From contig OZ038434.1 in the NCBI GenBank assembly GCA_964036275.1, forward strand, positions 30,652,947 through 30,716,946: a stretch of DNA of 64,000 nt. The letters are read 5' to 3'. Shown piece by piece: positions 53,220-64,000 of this stretch. Made by a program: the position numbers and the translations under genes. The notes under the pieces are model-generated. The model did not search any database and had not been told where the DNA came from. It saw only the letters and a program-made list of their open reading frames with translations. Source of the DNA: Litoditis marina (Eukaryota; Nematoda; Chromadorea; Rhabditida; Rhabditidae). Each line of letters begins with the position of its first letter. Within the stretch, counting starts at the first letter, position 1.

Positions 53220-53670
53220 TAGACCGTGAGAAAGAGAGAAAGGAAGAGAGAGAAAGAAAGAGAGAAAGGAAGAGAGAGAAAAAAAGAGAGAAAGAAAGAG
53301 AGAGAAAGAAAGAGAGAAAGAGAGAGAGAGAGAAAGAAAGAAAGAGAGAGAAAGAAAGAGAGAGAGAGAAAGAGAAAGAAAGAAAGAGAGAACGAAAGAA
53401 AGAGAAAGAAAGAGAGAGAGAGGCAGAAGAGAGAGTGAGAGAAATAGAGAAAGAAAGAGGGAGAGAAATAGGGAAAGAGAGAAAGAGAGAGAAAGAAAGA
53501 GAGAAAGAAAGAGAGAGAAAGAAAGAGAAAAGAGAGAGAGAGAAAGAGAAAGAAAGAAAGAGAGAACGAAAGAGAGAGAAAGAAAGAGAAAGAGACAGAA
53601 GAGAGAATGAGAGAAATAAAGGAAGAGAGAGGGAGAGAAAGAGGGAAAGAGAGAAAGAGAGAGAGATATT
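53220..53670. repeat. 450-bp GA/GAAA-rich tract
   Basis: Almost pure purine on the plus strand, with GAGAGAAAGAAA-type units. Long frames exist on both strands (171-198 codons) but encode only RERE/KERE or SLSF repeats. They reflect composition rather than genes. Confidence 0.95.
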
Positions 53671-54118
53671 GATAGGAAGCTGGATAGATAGTAGATATAG
53701 CGGACCCACTCTTCTGTGAGAATAAAAATGATGTCAGCGATTGCTCAGCAGACAATTTGAAAGAGTGAAAAAGCTCCAACGATGCGTGGTTGAATGTAGA
53801 AGTGCACGATAACACGTGAATCAGAATTCACAGTTGAATGGACTCTAATTCAAGTTCACAATCAGCAATGACCAGATTGAAAACTGTTGCGAATGCTTGA
53901 GTTATTACAAATTGAAATTTAAACACAAAAATATTTGTTTTCATGAAGTCGTTTAGAAACCCTTTGGCACGGTTCACTGAGCACATACTTTTCTAGTTGG
54001 TCATTTAAAAATACTAGACGGATCAATTTCAATAACCAAATTTTGTGATTCATTTTCACAAACCAGTGTAAATAGAGTGTGGTCAATTGATGGATTATTA
54101 ACTATGCTGTTTTTATCT

Positions 54119-54298
54119 GGCGGCGTAGCAATCTCTCAAAAATCTCATGAGATACCTTATGAGCTACTCGCATGAGCTTCTCATGAGATGCTATTGGTTT
54201 CTATGCTACAACATTGGAAGTTCACGAGTAGCTCATGAGGTATCTCATGAGAAACTCATATCAACTTCTCGTGAGATTGGAGGGATTGCTACGCCGCC
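54119..54298. repeat. CTCATGAG palindromic element, family F, best-preserved copy
   Basis: 180 bp, from GGCGGCGTAGCAATCTCTC to GGATTGCTACGCCGCC. The whole element is an imperfect inverted repeat, with TCTCATGAGA-type palindromes nested inside both arms. Confidence 0.9.
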
Positions 54299-54341
54299 TG
54301 CCTGGTGTTTCGACATCGTTCCGAGAATGGGTACAACATAC

Positions 54342-57300
54342 CATGCTGTCGTTTGTATTTACTTCTATACAACTCAAATGAAGTCTGAAACCTGAATTTG
54401 AAACCCCAGTGGCCGTGTTTTGTAAGCTCAAGTAGCCATGTAAGTTATATGGACAAATTTTGAATGGAAAACTAATCACTTCTGCTTCTCGTATTCCGAC
54501 AGTTTCTTTGCTCATTTTTGAAGAACTGAATGGTACCATCGAAAACAAACGAAATTCAGAAGGAATATTGAGAACTGAGACAGATATTACCAATTAAAAA
54601 CGTGCGTATGTAACGTACATGGCTACTTGAGCTTACAAAATACGGCCACAGAGTTACAATCTACAAAGCAACGCACAGCAGAAAGTGAGGTACATCGTAC
54701 TCGTCTCGACAAAAAGGGCATATGAGTGGCGATGTTGTGCCGGAGGGTGTAATAAATGAGCATAATTATCATTATTATTTGTAAGAAATGAGAGTAATTA
54801 TGATTATTATTTGATAGAGTGCGACCGGCGTATAATGGTAAACACCCATGAGATTCTCTCATTAGAATAGAAGACTCTAGAACGAAAAACAAACTTATTA
54901 TGCTAAATATTACTAGGATAGAATCGAAATAGAAAATACTCACATTCTACTGAGAAAGGATTTCGCTGAGTGCGCGCACGATAGTTGCGGGGGGCATGCA
55001 CCAGCAGTTGCGAACTAATTTCGTAGACCTCGCTTCGTGCGACTACAGTGCATCCAGCGCGCAACTAGCGCGCGAACGGTCAATAGGAAACCAGCTCTGC
55101 CAATACTAGGGGAATTAAACCCCTTTAACAACACCAAAATGGAGAATTCACCTGTTTTTTTCGAAAGGATGGAGACCATGGAACAAGCTCCAAGTTTTCG
55201 ATGATCAGAACTTTTATTTCTTTCAGTCAAAACGAACAAAAACGAGAGAACAAAATTCACAGTAACAGTATAAAATGACAAACATAACAACAATGGAAAC
55301 ATTAGACACAACAATAAATAACATATTCAAAGCACTGTATCAGTGATGTCACGCTCCACAGACTGTCCTGATATCCGTGTAGAGCGTTGCCAGCGTTGCC
55401 GCTCAGTGCGGAAAATGTCGGATTACTGTAACGAAATATAGCATTCGAAAGTGAGATAGTTCAAGTAAGATAGTTCGAAAAGAAGATCGTCTAGTAAATT
55501 CAGTATTCGGCTTTTTGCATATCTTGTTTCTCACTTTAGGAATTCAAAACTAGATGGGACGGGCGATATTTCATTTTAGAAGCACGCAATTCAATGTTCC
55601 ACGCTTGTATCGCTCGGAGAAGCGAGGTATAGAACGGAAGCAACGTGTAACGTGAGGGAGAAATTATGATTACACATCAGAATTAGACCATTTCTCCCGA
55701 ATTTGGCGGAAAAAGGACCCACTTTGAGATTTTTTTATAACTTTTAGTACAAACCAAATGAGAAAGTTATTGAAAAATGAGTAACACACCTTGTCAATAA
55801 CGTTGTTTGAAGAACTGGATCGCAGTAGACAGTACGGACTCTGAAACTAGTGATTACAGAGATTTATATATCTCTCGAGTAACGTTAAAAAACTGGCACA
55901 CATCAGTGAACTATGCTACAAAAGGGAATTTGTTTTTGGTTCCAAATACGTGAGACATTATGATTTTACATCAAAATATCACAGCAAAGTGGCCATCTTT
56001 TAATTTTTTTTTGGCGAAAAGGATACTAATTTTTAAATCCTATTCTGGCCCTCTCAAACTACTGTATTGGGGTGAAAGAACTGAATGTCGAAAAAAATGT
56101 GAGCCAGCTAAACTGATATACTTCAGATAAAAACAAAACCAGAAAAGTGAGATTCAGGAACACAGTTCGAAAATTTCAAAAAGAATGGTAACTACTCACG
56201 CCTGTTGTGGATGCTGGTTCTGAGCTGGTACTGGCTGCTGGACATGAGTGGTTAACGACCTGTAAACGGACGTAATGTAGGGATGACAATTTAGATAGTT
56301 TGATTTGAAAAACTCAAGTAGTGTATGATTATAAAAACTCGTGTTCGAATAGAGGCGTATGTGATGGACGATGGTACCGAAGCGGGTGCGATGTTATGAG
56401 CCCAGAAATTAATGATTGCTGGTATTTATATAGCCTACAGCGTTAAGGCAGGGTTCATACTTCCTGTCGCTGAATTCGGCAGCACGCGCGACAACACACA
56501 AATCATGATTATCGATCGTGTCGCTTGTTGCCGAATTGCGCTACAGCGACGTCGCGTCGCCAATTGGGTGTTCATACTTTTTTGTTGCCAAATCACGTCG
56601 CTGTCGCTTAATTCGCTTAGCAGCGTAAATAAACAAGCTCACCTCATCTATGTATGAGTCACAGTCACAAATCAGCTAGGTTAGTCTTTTATCTTCAAAA
56701 AGGGAATCCAAACTTAAATTTTAAAACCTCAAATTTCATAATTTTAAGTCCGAAATTTTGTGGAAACTGTGTCAATATTTTGTCGTTTTCGCAGAAACGG
56801 GGCCCAGAATAGATTTCGCGAAAAGAACAGCCCGTTTACTTAAGTGTTTGGCCTTTTTCGCCACTTTTTCATGATCATGGTCATACGAGAATAATATTAG
56901 CTATACCCGTGCTGTTTAATGGTTTTCAACCACAGCTAGTGCCAACTCTAGTATTTACGTATGAAATGAGAAACGTGGGGTCCGTCTGACTCTTTTTGCG
57001 AAAATTTCTCAGAATAAATCAAAAAGTCACAGCTTTTCAACAGTAAACGGCGCACAATCAACTAATAATAGTTTTCACCAATCTAGTGCTAACCCTCTCA
57101 ACAAACAAACAAACATTACATATTGATGGACGTTAACTACAATTGACCTTAATACGGAAAAGGGAATATCCACTCACTTCTCCTTATTGCTGCCAGACCC
57201 AGAAAGACAATCCCTCATCGAAAAAGTCCATCATCGCTGGAAATTGCTGACGTCGAAAGAGAAAAGATATGAACCTCTGTAAATAGAAGGTTATGCTTAG

Positions 57301-57827
57301 AACGAACTTTAAATCATAGAAATTGAACAGTTTCTTAAACAAAACACAGATGTTTACATCAACTATTTTATGAAGGACACGGGCCAGTCCAACTGGTCTA
57401 AGGAATTTTCTCATTGGAAACGTTACTTCGTTACGATACACTACTAGAAAGGCCCGACTATTCGAGTAGTCAGTTTTTATATTTAAACACGGAAAAATGA
57501 TGATTTTCAGATTTCACAGAAAAACCGTTCAATTCCGCAATCACATATCGCATTAGACCACAGCATTTATAGCAACCATACTTCGGCAAACTTAAAAAAA
57601 ACCCAGGGAAAAAAATAAACAAACGAGAATTTCAGCTTCACAATCTTGTAGTTTTTTCGGAAATATACGACCCTCGGGTTGAATTTGAGAATCACACCGT
57701 TTTGCTCACTCAGCTATACATTCTCTTCGAAACGAAGGAGATAAAAACAAAAAACCATCCTACCTCCTCATAAATCCATTGAATGTATTTCTTGCGTTGA
57801 CTGTGATGCTGCACAGTCTCTCATCGA
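54342..57827 (-). CDS. Tentative Gln/Pro-rich protein, incomplete model
   Basis: I do not recognise this gene. Exons that chain in phase on the minus strand: 57827-57764 (DERLCSITVNARNTFNGFMR), 57214 or 57218-57178 (RDCLSGSGSNKE), 56259-56200 (TTHVQQPVPAQNQHPQQ), 55014-54944 (LLVHAPRNYRARTQRNPFS) and 54391-54342 (FRLHLSCIEVNTNDSM). All donors fit and acceptors are mostly good, but every exon is short and none matches a known domain. Two starts are possible for the second exon. It may open at ATG 57218 after a ttccag acceptor at 57237, with a 16-codon frame in another register overlapping it. Or it joins the 57827 exon through a weaker acceptor at 57215. A possible last exon near 53180 adds about 10 residues. 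A MITE lies in the last intron. Confidence 0.35.
54409..54649. repeat. MITE with about 38-bp terminal inverted repeats (GTGGCCGTGTTTTGTAAGC)
   Basis: The left end GTGGCCGTGTTTTGTAAGC continues to about 54446. It is mirrored by GCTTACAAAATACGGCCAC ending at 54649, with only a few mismatches over about 38 bases. The 240-bp size and absence of coding sequence fit a MITE. Confidence 0.85.
56440..56650. repeat. Repeat-like segment with TTCATACTT and GTCGC motifs
   Basis: GGTTCATACTTCCTGTCGCT and GTGTTCATACTTTTTTGTTG bound a GC-richer interior with several GTCGC/GCGAC words. It looks like an eroded palindromic element in an intron of the tentative Gln/Pro-rich gene, but I found no second copy. Confidence 0.35.
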
Positions 57828-58229
57828 CTGAAAAACATGAGTTACAACCTATACACATGAAGGATACCAAAATACACAATAAAAAAGTCTGCAAAATAAA
57901 AAAAATAGAAAACTAAATATTTAATTCAAAAAAATTTGATACCGTAATCAAGATGCCTACACGAAAATAGCCTGTTCACTTGCGCAGTGTATTTCGCGCG
58001 CGACGGCATCAAATTAAATTGGCTTGCAAAGGGAGACTTGAAGGAAATGAAGTTCACTGACTTTCAGTTAACAAAAACCATACTGAACGTGTAGATTATT
58101 GGCTGCTGAGAAAATTTTATTCACAAAAAACATACACACTCCGAGTCTGATCGTTGTCATCGAACGTTCACAAAAAAGGAAGAAAGCTTAACCACACAAA
58201 CCACATTCCTTCTTGAAGTATCTCTCACT

Positions 58230-58444
58230 TTCTCTCTGTAGCTCCCTTCTCCCTTCCTTCCATTTCTTTCTCTCGCTCTACCTATCACTCTCTCTCTCTC
58301 TTTCTCTCACTTTCTTACTCCCTCCATCTTTTCGCTTTCCTTCTCACTAACTCTGTCTCTCTTCTTCCTTTCTCTCAACTCTCGTCTTCCATCTCTCACT
58401 CCCTCGCCTCTCTCTCTTTCTCTTTCTCTCTCTTGCTCTTAGTC

Positions 58445-58496
<52 letters not shown>

Positions 58497-58671
58497 ATCC
58501 TCTCTCTCTCTCTCACTCGCCTCACTATATCTGTCTTTTCTTTTTCTCTCTCACTCCCTCCTGTTCTTTTATTCTTTTCTTTCAACTCCCATCTTTCAAC
58601 TCTCATCACCCCTTTGCCTCTCATTTTCACTCTCTCTTTCTCTTTTTCTCTCTCTCCTCTTATACCTTCTC

Positions 58672-58764
<93 letters not shown>

Positions 58765-58770
58765 ATCTCT
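58230..58770. repeat. CT-rich region with pure (CT)n runs
   Basis: Imperfect CTCTTTC sequence leads into near-pure CT runs at 58449-58492 and 58668-58758. Frames here (SLSLSL / RERERE) are not called. Confidence 0.95.
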
Positions 58771-59018
58771 CTGGGCTTCTCCTTCACTTCCATATCCCTC
58801 TCTCGTCCTTTCCTTTGTCTCCCATCTTCCGTTTTCTCAGTAAGAATAGCCAACGAAATCACCCTTTGATTTCTGACGACTAGACGCGCTGCAAATGCCG
58901 ACTCGTCGCAAAGCCAAGTGTGCCGTTAGAGTGCAAGTAGAGCGCAACCAGTCGGCAAATGGGCGGGGCTTAGCAAAAAGGGGCGTAACCGTGCAGGCAC
59001 TCGGCAAAATCTTCTCAG

Positions 59019-59274
59019 AGTAATGCGGCATCGTGCACTTTGTCATCGCACGTTTCCGAGTTCTGCTGTGCTCAATATGTTTCACGTGACTGTGGAATTG
59101 ACTGACAGTATAAATCTTGTGAACTGTAAAAACACAGCCGAGACCATATTTATCGTTTTTTTATCGTTTTTAGTATGTTAAACACAGCAGAACTCAGAAA
59201 CGTGCAATAACAAAGTGCAGGGTGCCTCCTTAGAATGCTAACTTTGAGTGACTATTTAATTCACTTCTAGTATA
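59019..59274. repeat. Two family E copies in opposite orientation
   Basis: 59019-59112 (GCATCGTGCACTTTGTCATC to CAGTATA) and 59174-59274 (GTTAAACACAGCAGAACTC to CTTCTAGTATA) lie head to head, about 60 bases apart. They could be two insertions or one rearranged element. Confidence 0.75.
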
Positions 59275-59832
59275 ACTCTGTACATTCGTGACATTTTGAA
59301 GTGGTAGGGATTTGCTACACTGAATGAATCATCATCTTTGCTAAGACGACGTGAAAAGTCAGAAGACCGAAAGTTTACAGAAGCTAAGCGATGGCTTTTC
59401 TCAGATAATAACACGTATTTTTGCCTATATTTATGAATCTGCAGAATGCGTTCAAGAGCAAAACACAATTTCTGAGTTTCTTACGTTTGACGTGTTTTTA
59501 CGTGTTTTGTCACGTGTTGTGTTTCACGTTACACAACGCATGTGAAATGAACTTTGGTTAGTGTGAAATTAACTTTTTCTATTCGTGAATTGAAATTTGA
59601 ACTTTGTTTTCTCTGAAATGAACTTTCTTTATTTGTGAAATGATGATTAGGGTGAAATGAACTTTGGTTACTGAACCCATTTGGTGAAGATGTGTGCTTC
59701 TGCCGTGTAGATCGCTGAGTAACAACCTTATTACAATGTTTATTCTGCGCGCCAAATTTGATAAAAAAAACTTGTGTTCCACATGAAAACATTCAACACA
59801 ACGTTTGAAAAGATCAAACTTCACTATTTGGG

Positions 59833-60030
<198 letters not shown>

Positions 60031-60235
60031 GAATAAGGTAAGAAGACAGAAAAGGGAAGATAGAGAAAAGAGAAAAAAAACAGCGAGTGAAAGGAAGACT
60101 TGTTTTAATCTATGCTCAGTGAGTTAACTATATAAAAACTAATTGCATTTTGTAATTAAGTATTTTCCACTTCCGCTTAGATTTAGGAGATAAGGACGAA
60201 ATAATGGAAAAATCGAACATCAGAGACCGTATTTA

Positions 60236-60365
60236 TAATGATCCCGACCTTCTCATCCCAACCTGCGTCTCCTCAAACATACGCTATTTCTCTGCTCTCA
60301 CATCCCGCCGAGATAAGAGTGTCACGAAATAGTGCGCAGAACAAAGAGACGCAGGACTGGATTAT
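60236..60365. repeat. Element with CTGCGTCTCCTCAAACATAC
   Basis: Shares CTGCGTCTCCTCAAACATAC and a CATCCCGCCG palindrome with about 23690-23830, 26587-26760 and 62600-62660. It appears to be a degraded member of that palindromic family. Confidence 0.6.
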
Positions 60366-60724
60366 GCGACCAAGAAGTTGCTGCCATACTTTCGCAGAAC
60401 ACAGCGGAAATAGAAGACACCGTGTTTTCCTGATAGTGGCGTCATTTCGATTGAAATGAATAGTAAGAAACTAAAAATAAGATCTACTTACTTACCACTT
60501 TACCTTGAAAATAAGTACCATTATTCAAATTTTTTATTTTCAAATATCTAATATTCAACATTTTAATGGGAACACAGCGGAAATAAAATACACCGTGTTT
60601 TTGTGAGATAGCCACGTCATTGGTAATTGGTTGTCGTATCTAGAAGTCAGGAATATAATTAGGGTGAGACATGAAGTGATCAGAAAGCACCGACGAAACA
60701 AGAGAGGGAAGAAGGGATAGGGAG

Positions 60725-60849
<125 letters not shown>

Positions 60850-60989
60850 GGGATGAGACATGTATAACCCAGAGTGTTACACTGATCAAACTCTACAAAT
60901 AGCAGAGCATGAAAAGGATTTCTACAAAAAAGAAGTCCCGGAAAAATTAGTTTTGTTTTCACGCTGCCGAGCTCTACTTGTGATTGATC

Positions 60990-61132
60990 TCAGACGATTT
61001 CCCGGCAATAGCCTCCTTGACGAGACAGTGTGCAGGTCATAGAGACGCAGATGTCTGCGGTCTCATTGACCCCCATGCTCTCTCGCATTCGTAACTTGAT
61101 AATCTCGGAAAATTTCCGTCAATCGTTCTGAG
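60990..61132. repeat. Hairpin repeat, family G, diverged copy
   Basis: AGACAGTGTGCAGGTCATAG, then GCAGATGTCTGCGG, then TGACCCCCATGCTCTCTCGC. It ends in CGTCAATCGTTCTGAGC, the same terminus as 8721-8890. Confidence 0.7.
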
Positions 61133-61138
61133 CTTCGA

Positions 61139-61345
61139 CTATATAGTGAGTGCCAAATTTATAAAATTTCTGTCTCTCGCCAGAATCGAACCTGCGAGCA
61201 AAAGATTCGTAGCAGGGTGCCAACCACTGCGCTATTAGAGCACATAACAGGCAGACTTTGGAATCGAAGACATGTGTCCGTACACAGCGGAAAGTGAGAT
61301 TTACAGTAAACTCCCGCCTTTCCGTTGGCAACGACTATAACAGCG
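61139..61345 (-). repeat. tRNA-derived SINE-like element
   Basis: On the minus strand a 5' part (GTCGTTGCCAACGGAAAGGC) leads to tRNA-like boxes (TAGCGCAGTGGTTGGCACC and GCAGGTTCGATTC). The end is a tail TTTATAAATTTGGCACTC. The same order is seen in the elements at 62020-62228 and 63700-63900. Confidence 0.65.
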
Positions 61346-61762
61346 TGAGTAGCACACACCGTTAAGTTATTATGACACTTAAGTGTCTACACATCGCAGT
61401 TTCCGCTCTAATCCTATTGATAACCGTAAGTGTTTTGATAACATTATATCATGAACTAGTTCCGTATATTGCGTATACTGATGTAATAATAAAGAAAAAA
61501 AGTCACGTGAAACGTGAATCAACATCAAACCTGAATTCACACGTTTTCACGTTTCACAGAAATTTATAGTTTCTTCGGTCGAATACAAGTTTGAATATAC
61601 TTGAGAGACGAGATAAAAATGTGTAAAATATCTGTCTCTTGATGAATTCGAACCAGCATAGAAAAGTTTGGTAGTTGACGCTGAGCAACGCGCAACTGAA
61701 TCAAACTACAAAAACACATTGAGATGGTCAATCTACACCGAGCCCACCAAAGAGCACACCAT

Positions 61763-61941
61763 GCGACGTAGCAATCCCTCAAAAATCTCATGAAATACCT
61801 CATGAGCTATTCGCATGAGCTTCTCATGAGATTCTATTGATTGCTATGCTACAACATTGAGAGTTCACGAGCAGCTCATGAGGTATCTCATGAGAAACTC
61901 ATATGAACTTCTCGTGAGATTGGAGAGATTGCTACGCCGCC
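61763..61941. repeat. CTCATGAG palindromic element, family F
   Basis: From GCGACGTAGCAATCCCTC to AGATTGCTACGCCGCC, very close to the 54119-54298 copy. Confidence 0.9.
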
Positions 61942-62019
61942 ATATAAGATGACGAGAGTGAAAATAACAGTGTGTACACAGCACAAACTGAGAAACACAG
62001 TACATTGGAGCCAACCTTT

Positions 62020-62228
62020 GGTATAGTCAGTACCACATTTATAAAACATCCGTCCCATGTGGGACTCGAGCCCAGCCCAAACGTTTGACAGGCGCTGACT
62101 TCAACCACTACACCAACGTAGTTTATGTGTTCACTTCGAAAGAATAGAAGATATGTGCTCAGAACAGGGGGACACAGCATAAATTGAGATATACAGTACA
62201 TCCGGACCTTTCTCTTGACGACGACCAT
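62020..62228 (-). repeat. tRNA-derived SINE-like element
   Basis: On the minus strand GTCGTCGTCAAGAGAAAGGT, then TTGGTGTAGTGGTTGAAGTC, then GGCTCGAGTCCCAC, then a TTTATAAATGTGGTACTGAC tail. Confidence 0.65.
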
Positions 62229-62829
62229 GAATACTATTCAATCAGTAAGACAAGTAGTATGATCACCGCCTCGTGACGGAGCAACGTGAGACGATAAGTA
62301 TGTAAACACGTAAATATGTATATAAGTAATTATGTAAATTAGTATACTTCCTCAGTGCCAACTACGTAGATATTCCTTCACATTTGCATTGGAAATTTTC
62401 TATGCATTAGGGAAACATTAGTGATGCCTTTGTTTCGAATCGACTGAACACTTTTTACTTGTACTAATGTAGCTTGTAGCTAATGGTATGAATCTGAAAA
62501 TGTTTACTAATTGAATAATACAACGCGATTAGGTCCGTGAAAAAGTTCGCTTGGAGAGTTCGAAAGTGTATGTTTCACCAACAACTTCTATTTTATATCG
62601 CAGTGGGGTATGAGAGCAGAGAAATAGCGTGTATTTGAGGAGACGCAGGCTGGTATCTTGACTGAGGAATACTTTTGAATACGGCCCCTGGTTTCAGGAG
62701 AATATTCATTGTCAGAAGTCGATTGATGTCGTGTAGCTCAGTTCAACTTTAAAATTACTTCTGCATTGAATTCAAGGTCGAAATAGTCTATATCTGACTT
62801 TTTTGGTTGCCGGGAGATACTTCCCATCA

Positions 62830-62965
62830 GAGGCGGTATGCATGAACATCCCTAGCCGGGATGTGAGCCCGCCGGGATGTAACCCGAGCCCGTCCCGGGT
62901 TGGGATAATCGGTATGCACAGGCATCCCGGCCGGGTTGGGTTAGATCCCGGCGGGATGAGGTCGG
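62830..62965. repeat. GC-rich palindromic cluster (CCCGGCGGGAT)
   Basis: Several inverted copies of CATCCCGGCCGGG and TCCCGGCGGGATG lie within about 130 bases, bounded by CATGAACATCCC and GGGATGGACTGTTTTCATG. It contrasts sharply with the AT-rich surroundings. Confidence 0.7.
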
Positions 62966-63699
62966 GATGGACTGTTTTCATGTAAACAATGCACTTTTGT
63001 TAGCTTCTAGGTGTTCAAAAAAATAGCAAATGATGTTCCTTTTGATTATAAAAAACACATTGAGTTATGCGTATAGTATTACTCTGCTATTTTATTGAAA
63101 ACACCATTGATAACCGATGTTTTTGTGCTTTACGAAGAATTGAATGTTTTACGAAAATTGACTAATTGAAGGTATAAACACCGTATTAGAGTTATTAGAG
63201 TAGACTTTGAAGTGATACAGAGACATTTTTGATAAATAATACTATTAATACTGACAGGGCCTTTTCCGCCCTGATTTCACACCAGTGATTTTTACTTAGA
63301 AGTGCATTTTGTGAAACACTGGGCGCGTCGTTTTCTAGATCATTGTGCCCTGTGAGTAGTTTACGCTGCAAATCTCGAGAACATGCGAGACAGTGTGTAA
63401 TTTGAAGAGACGCAGACACAAAATAATTGAAACTCTAAATTGCTTTCGAATGCGCAAAACAAGACAATCTTCTCAAAGGATCGGTCCCATGCAATTCTAA
63501 ACGAGAGGATGTTTTGAATTATTCATGAAAGAAGTTTTTAATTGGGTCGCTCGAGACTTCCGCCTAGAAGAAGAGAATTGCAAAAAAAGCGTCAACAGAA
63601 TCATTTATGAGAGGAGATGAGGAGTAATTACAATTAAAACCAATACATTGCAATTAAACCAGTATAGAGGTTTTTGGTCTGAGAAGGCGGTAGAGTTAT

Positions 63700-63905
63700 C
63701 GCTCAAAGAAGTTTCGGGGGCATACGGTGTATTTCACTTAGCGCTGTGTAAGAGCACACATATACGTAACTTTGGACTAAGCCATAACTCTGGCTGATAT
63801 CTTCTCCAGTTGGTATAGTGGTTAGCGTCCGCGCCACCCAAACTTTCGGGCCTGGTTCGAGTCTCACACTGAGGCGGAAATTATATAAATTTGGCAATCA
63901 CTATA
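63700..63905 (+). repeat. tRNA-derived SINE-like element, forward copy
   Basis: CCAGTTGGTATAGTGGTTAG (A-box-like) and CCTGGTTCGAGTCTCACAC (B-box-like) match a Glu/Asp-type tRNA body. They are followed by AATTATATAAATTTGGCAAT. The acceptor and anticodon stems do not pair properly, so it is not called as a tRNA. Confidence 0.65.
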
Positions 63906-64000
63906 AGAGAATACTAGAAAACGGACCAATTAAGATAACAGTTAGTTTTTTCTGGTAGTTTCTTTTGAGAGAGAAACACACTACTGAATGAACGTTGTAT

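Larger units (their letters stand above)
43724..54341. other. Gene-poor, repeat-rich stretch
   Basis: Over about 10.6 kb I find no gene I can support. The content is dispersed repeats (families D, E, F, H and K), CT and GA tracts, and AT-rich unique sequence. The 80-codon frame at 45558-45800 spans an inverted repeat (ACAACACTTTTTCTGC and its approximate complement). Only the fragment at 47812-48008 has a protein-like look. Confidence 0.5.

Noticed and set aside
53191..53815. Long open frames of 171-198 codons on both strands
   Set aside because: They translate to RERE/KERE or SLSF repeats across a purine tract. Openness in several frames is expected from GA repeats.
54409..54649. Open minus-strand frame (includes IPSEFRLFSMVPFSSS) that could follow the 54944 exon in phase
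   Set aside because: It lies wholly inside a MITE with clear terminal inverted repeats, and a better exon with good borders exists at 54391-54342.
58433..58883. Frames of 136 and 89 codons rich in SLSLS
   Set aside because: Pure CT microsatellite, with no splice or start context.
63811..63880. tRNA gene resembling Glu/Asp tRNA
   Set aside because: A and B boxes are good, but the acceptor and anticodon stems fail to pair and the same flanks recur at other copies. Called as a SINE-like element instead.

Overview
The window looks like nematode nuclear DNA, most likely Caenorhabditis or a close relative. It is AT-rich, its genes are split into many short exons, and 3' splice sites follow the TTTCAG/TTTTCAG pattern. 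An SL-type acceptor lies just before the first start codon, and the succinate dehydrogenase exons read as a typical worm SDHA-1. I see no prokaryotic operon, CRISPR array, rRNA or convincing functional tRNA.

Layout. (1) 149-6480, minus: sdha-1, 13 exons visible, with its 3' end beyond base 1. (2) 8468-13957, minus: an unrecognised arginine/serine- and glutamate/arginine-rich protein of about 285 residues. (3) 14435-17069, minus, and 22976-26354, plus: two 7-exon paralogues in inverted orientation, each with two OB-fold-like segments that resemble a shortened replication protein A large subunit. Between them lie a tiny coiled-coil gene (19323-21090, plus) and two minisatellites sharing a 33-base core. 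(4) 29156-31318, plus: the 3' part of an unrecognised gene whose Pro/Asp-rich exon is repeated three times. (5) 32385-40270, minus: a complete rhodopsin-family peptide-type GPCR of 372 residues in 10 exons. One of its introns holds an ORF1-only LINE-like insertion (37321-38451). (6) 40897-43718: a very young LTR retrotransposon on the minus strand, with identical 235-bp LTRs and a 5-bp target duplication. Its single ORF joins gag, protease and integrase-like segments and has no reverse transcriptase. (7) 43719-64000: mostly repeats (MITE-like families, GA/CT tracts, tRNA-derived elements), with one tentative Gln/Pro-rich minus-strand gene between about 54.3 and 57.8 kb.

The genes do not form an obvious pathway. 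sdha-1 is mitochondrial housekeeping (complex II and TCA cycle), the GPCR is membrane signalling, and the RPA-like pair points to single-stranded DNA or nucleic-acid binding. The most notable features are the inverted RPA-like pair, the RT-less but recently transposed LTR element, and the density of short palindromic repeat families. Exon joins were worked out by hand from splice motifs and reading-frame continuity, so terminal exons of the weaker models may be wrong.
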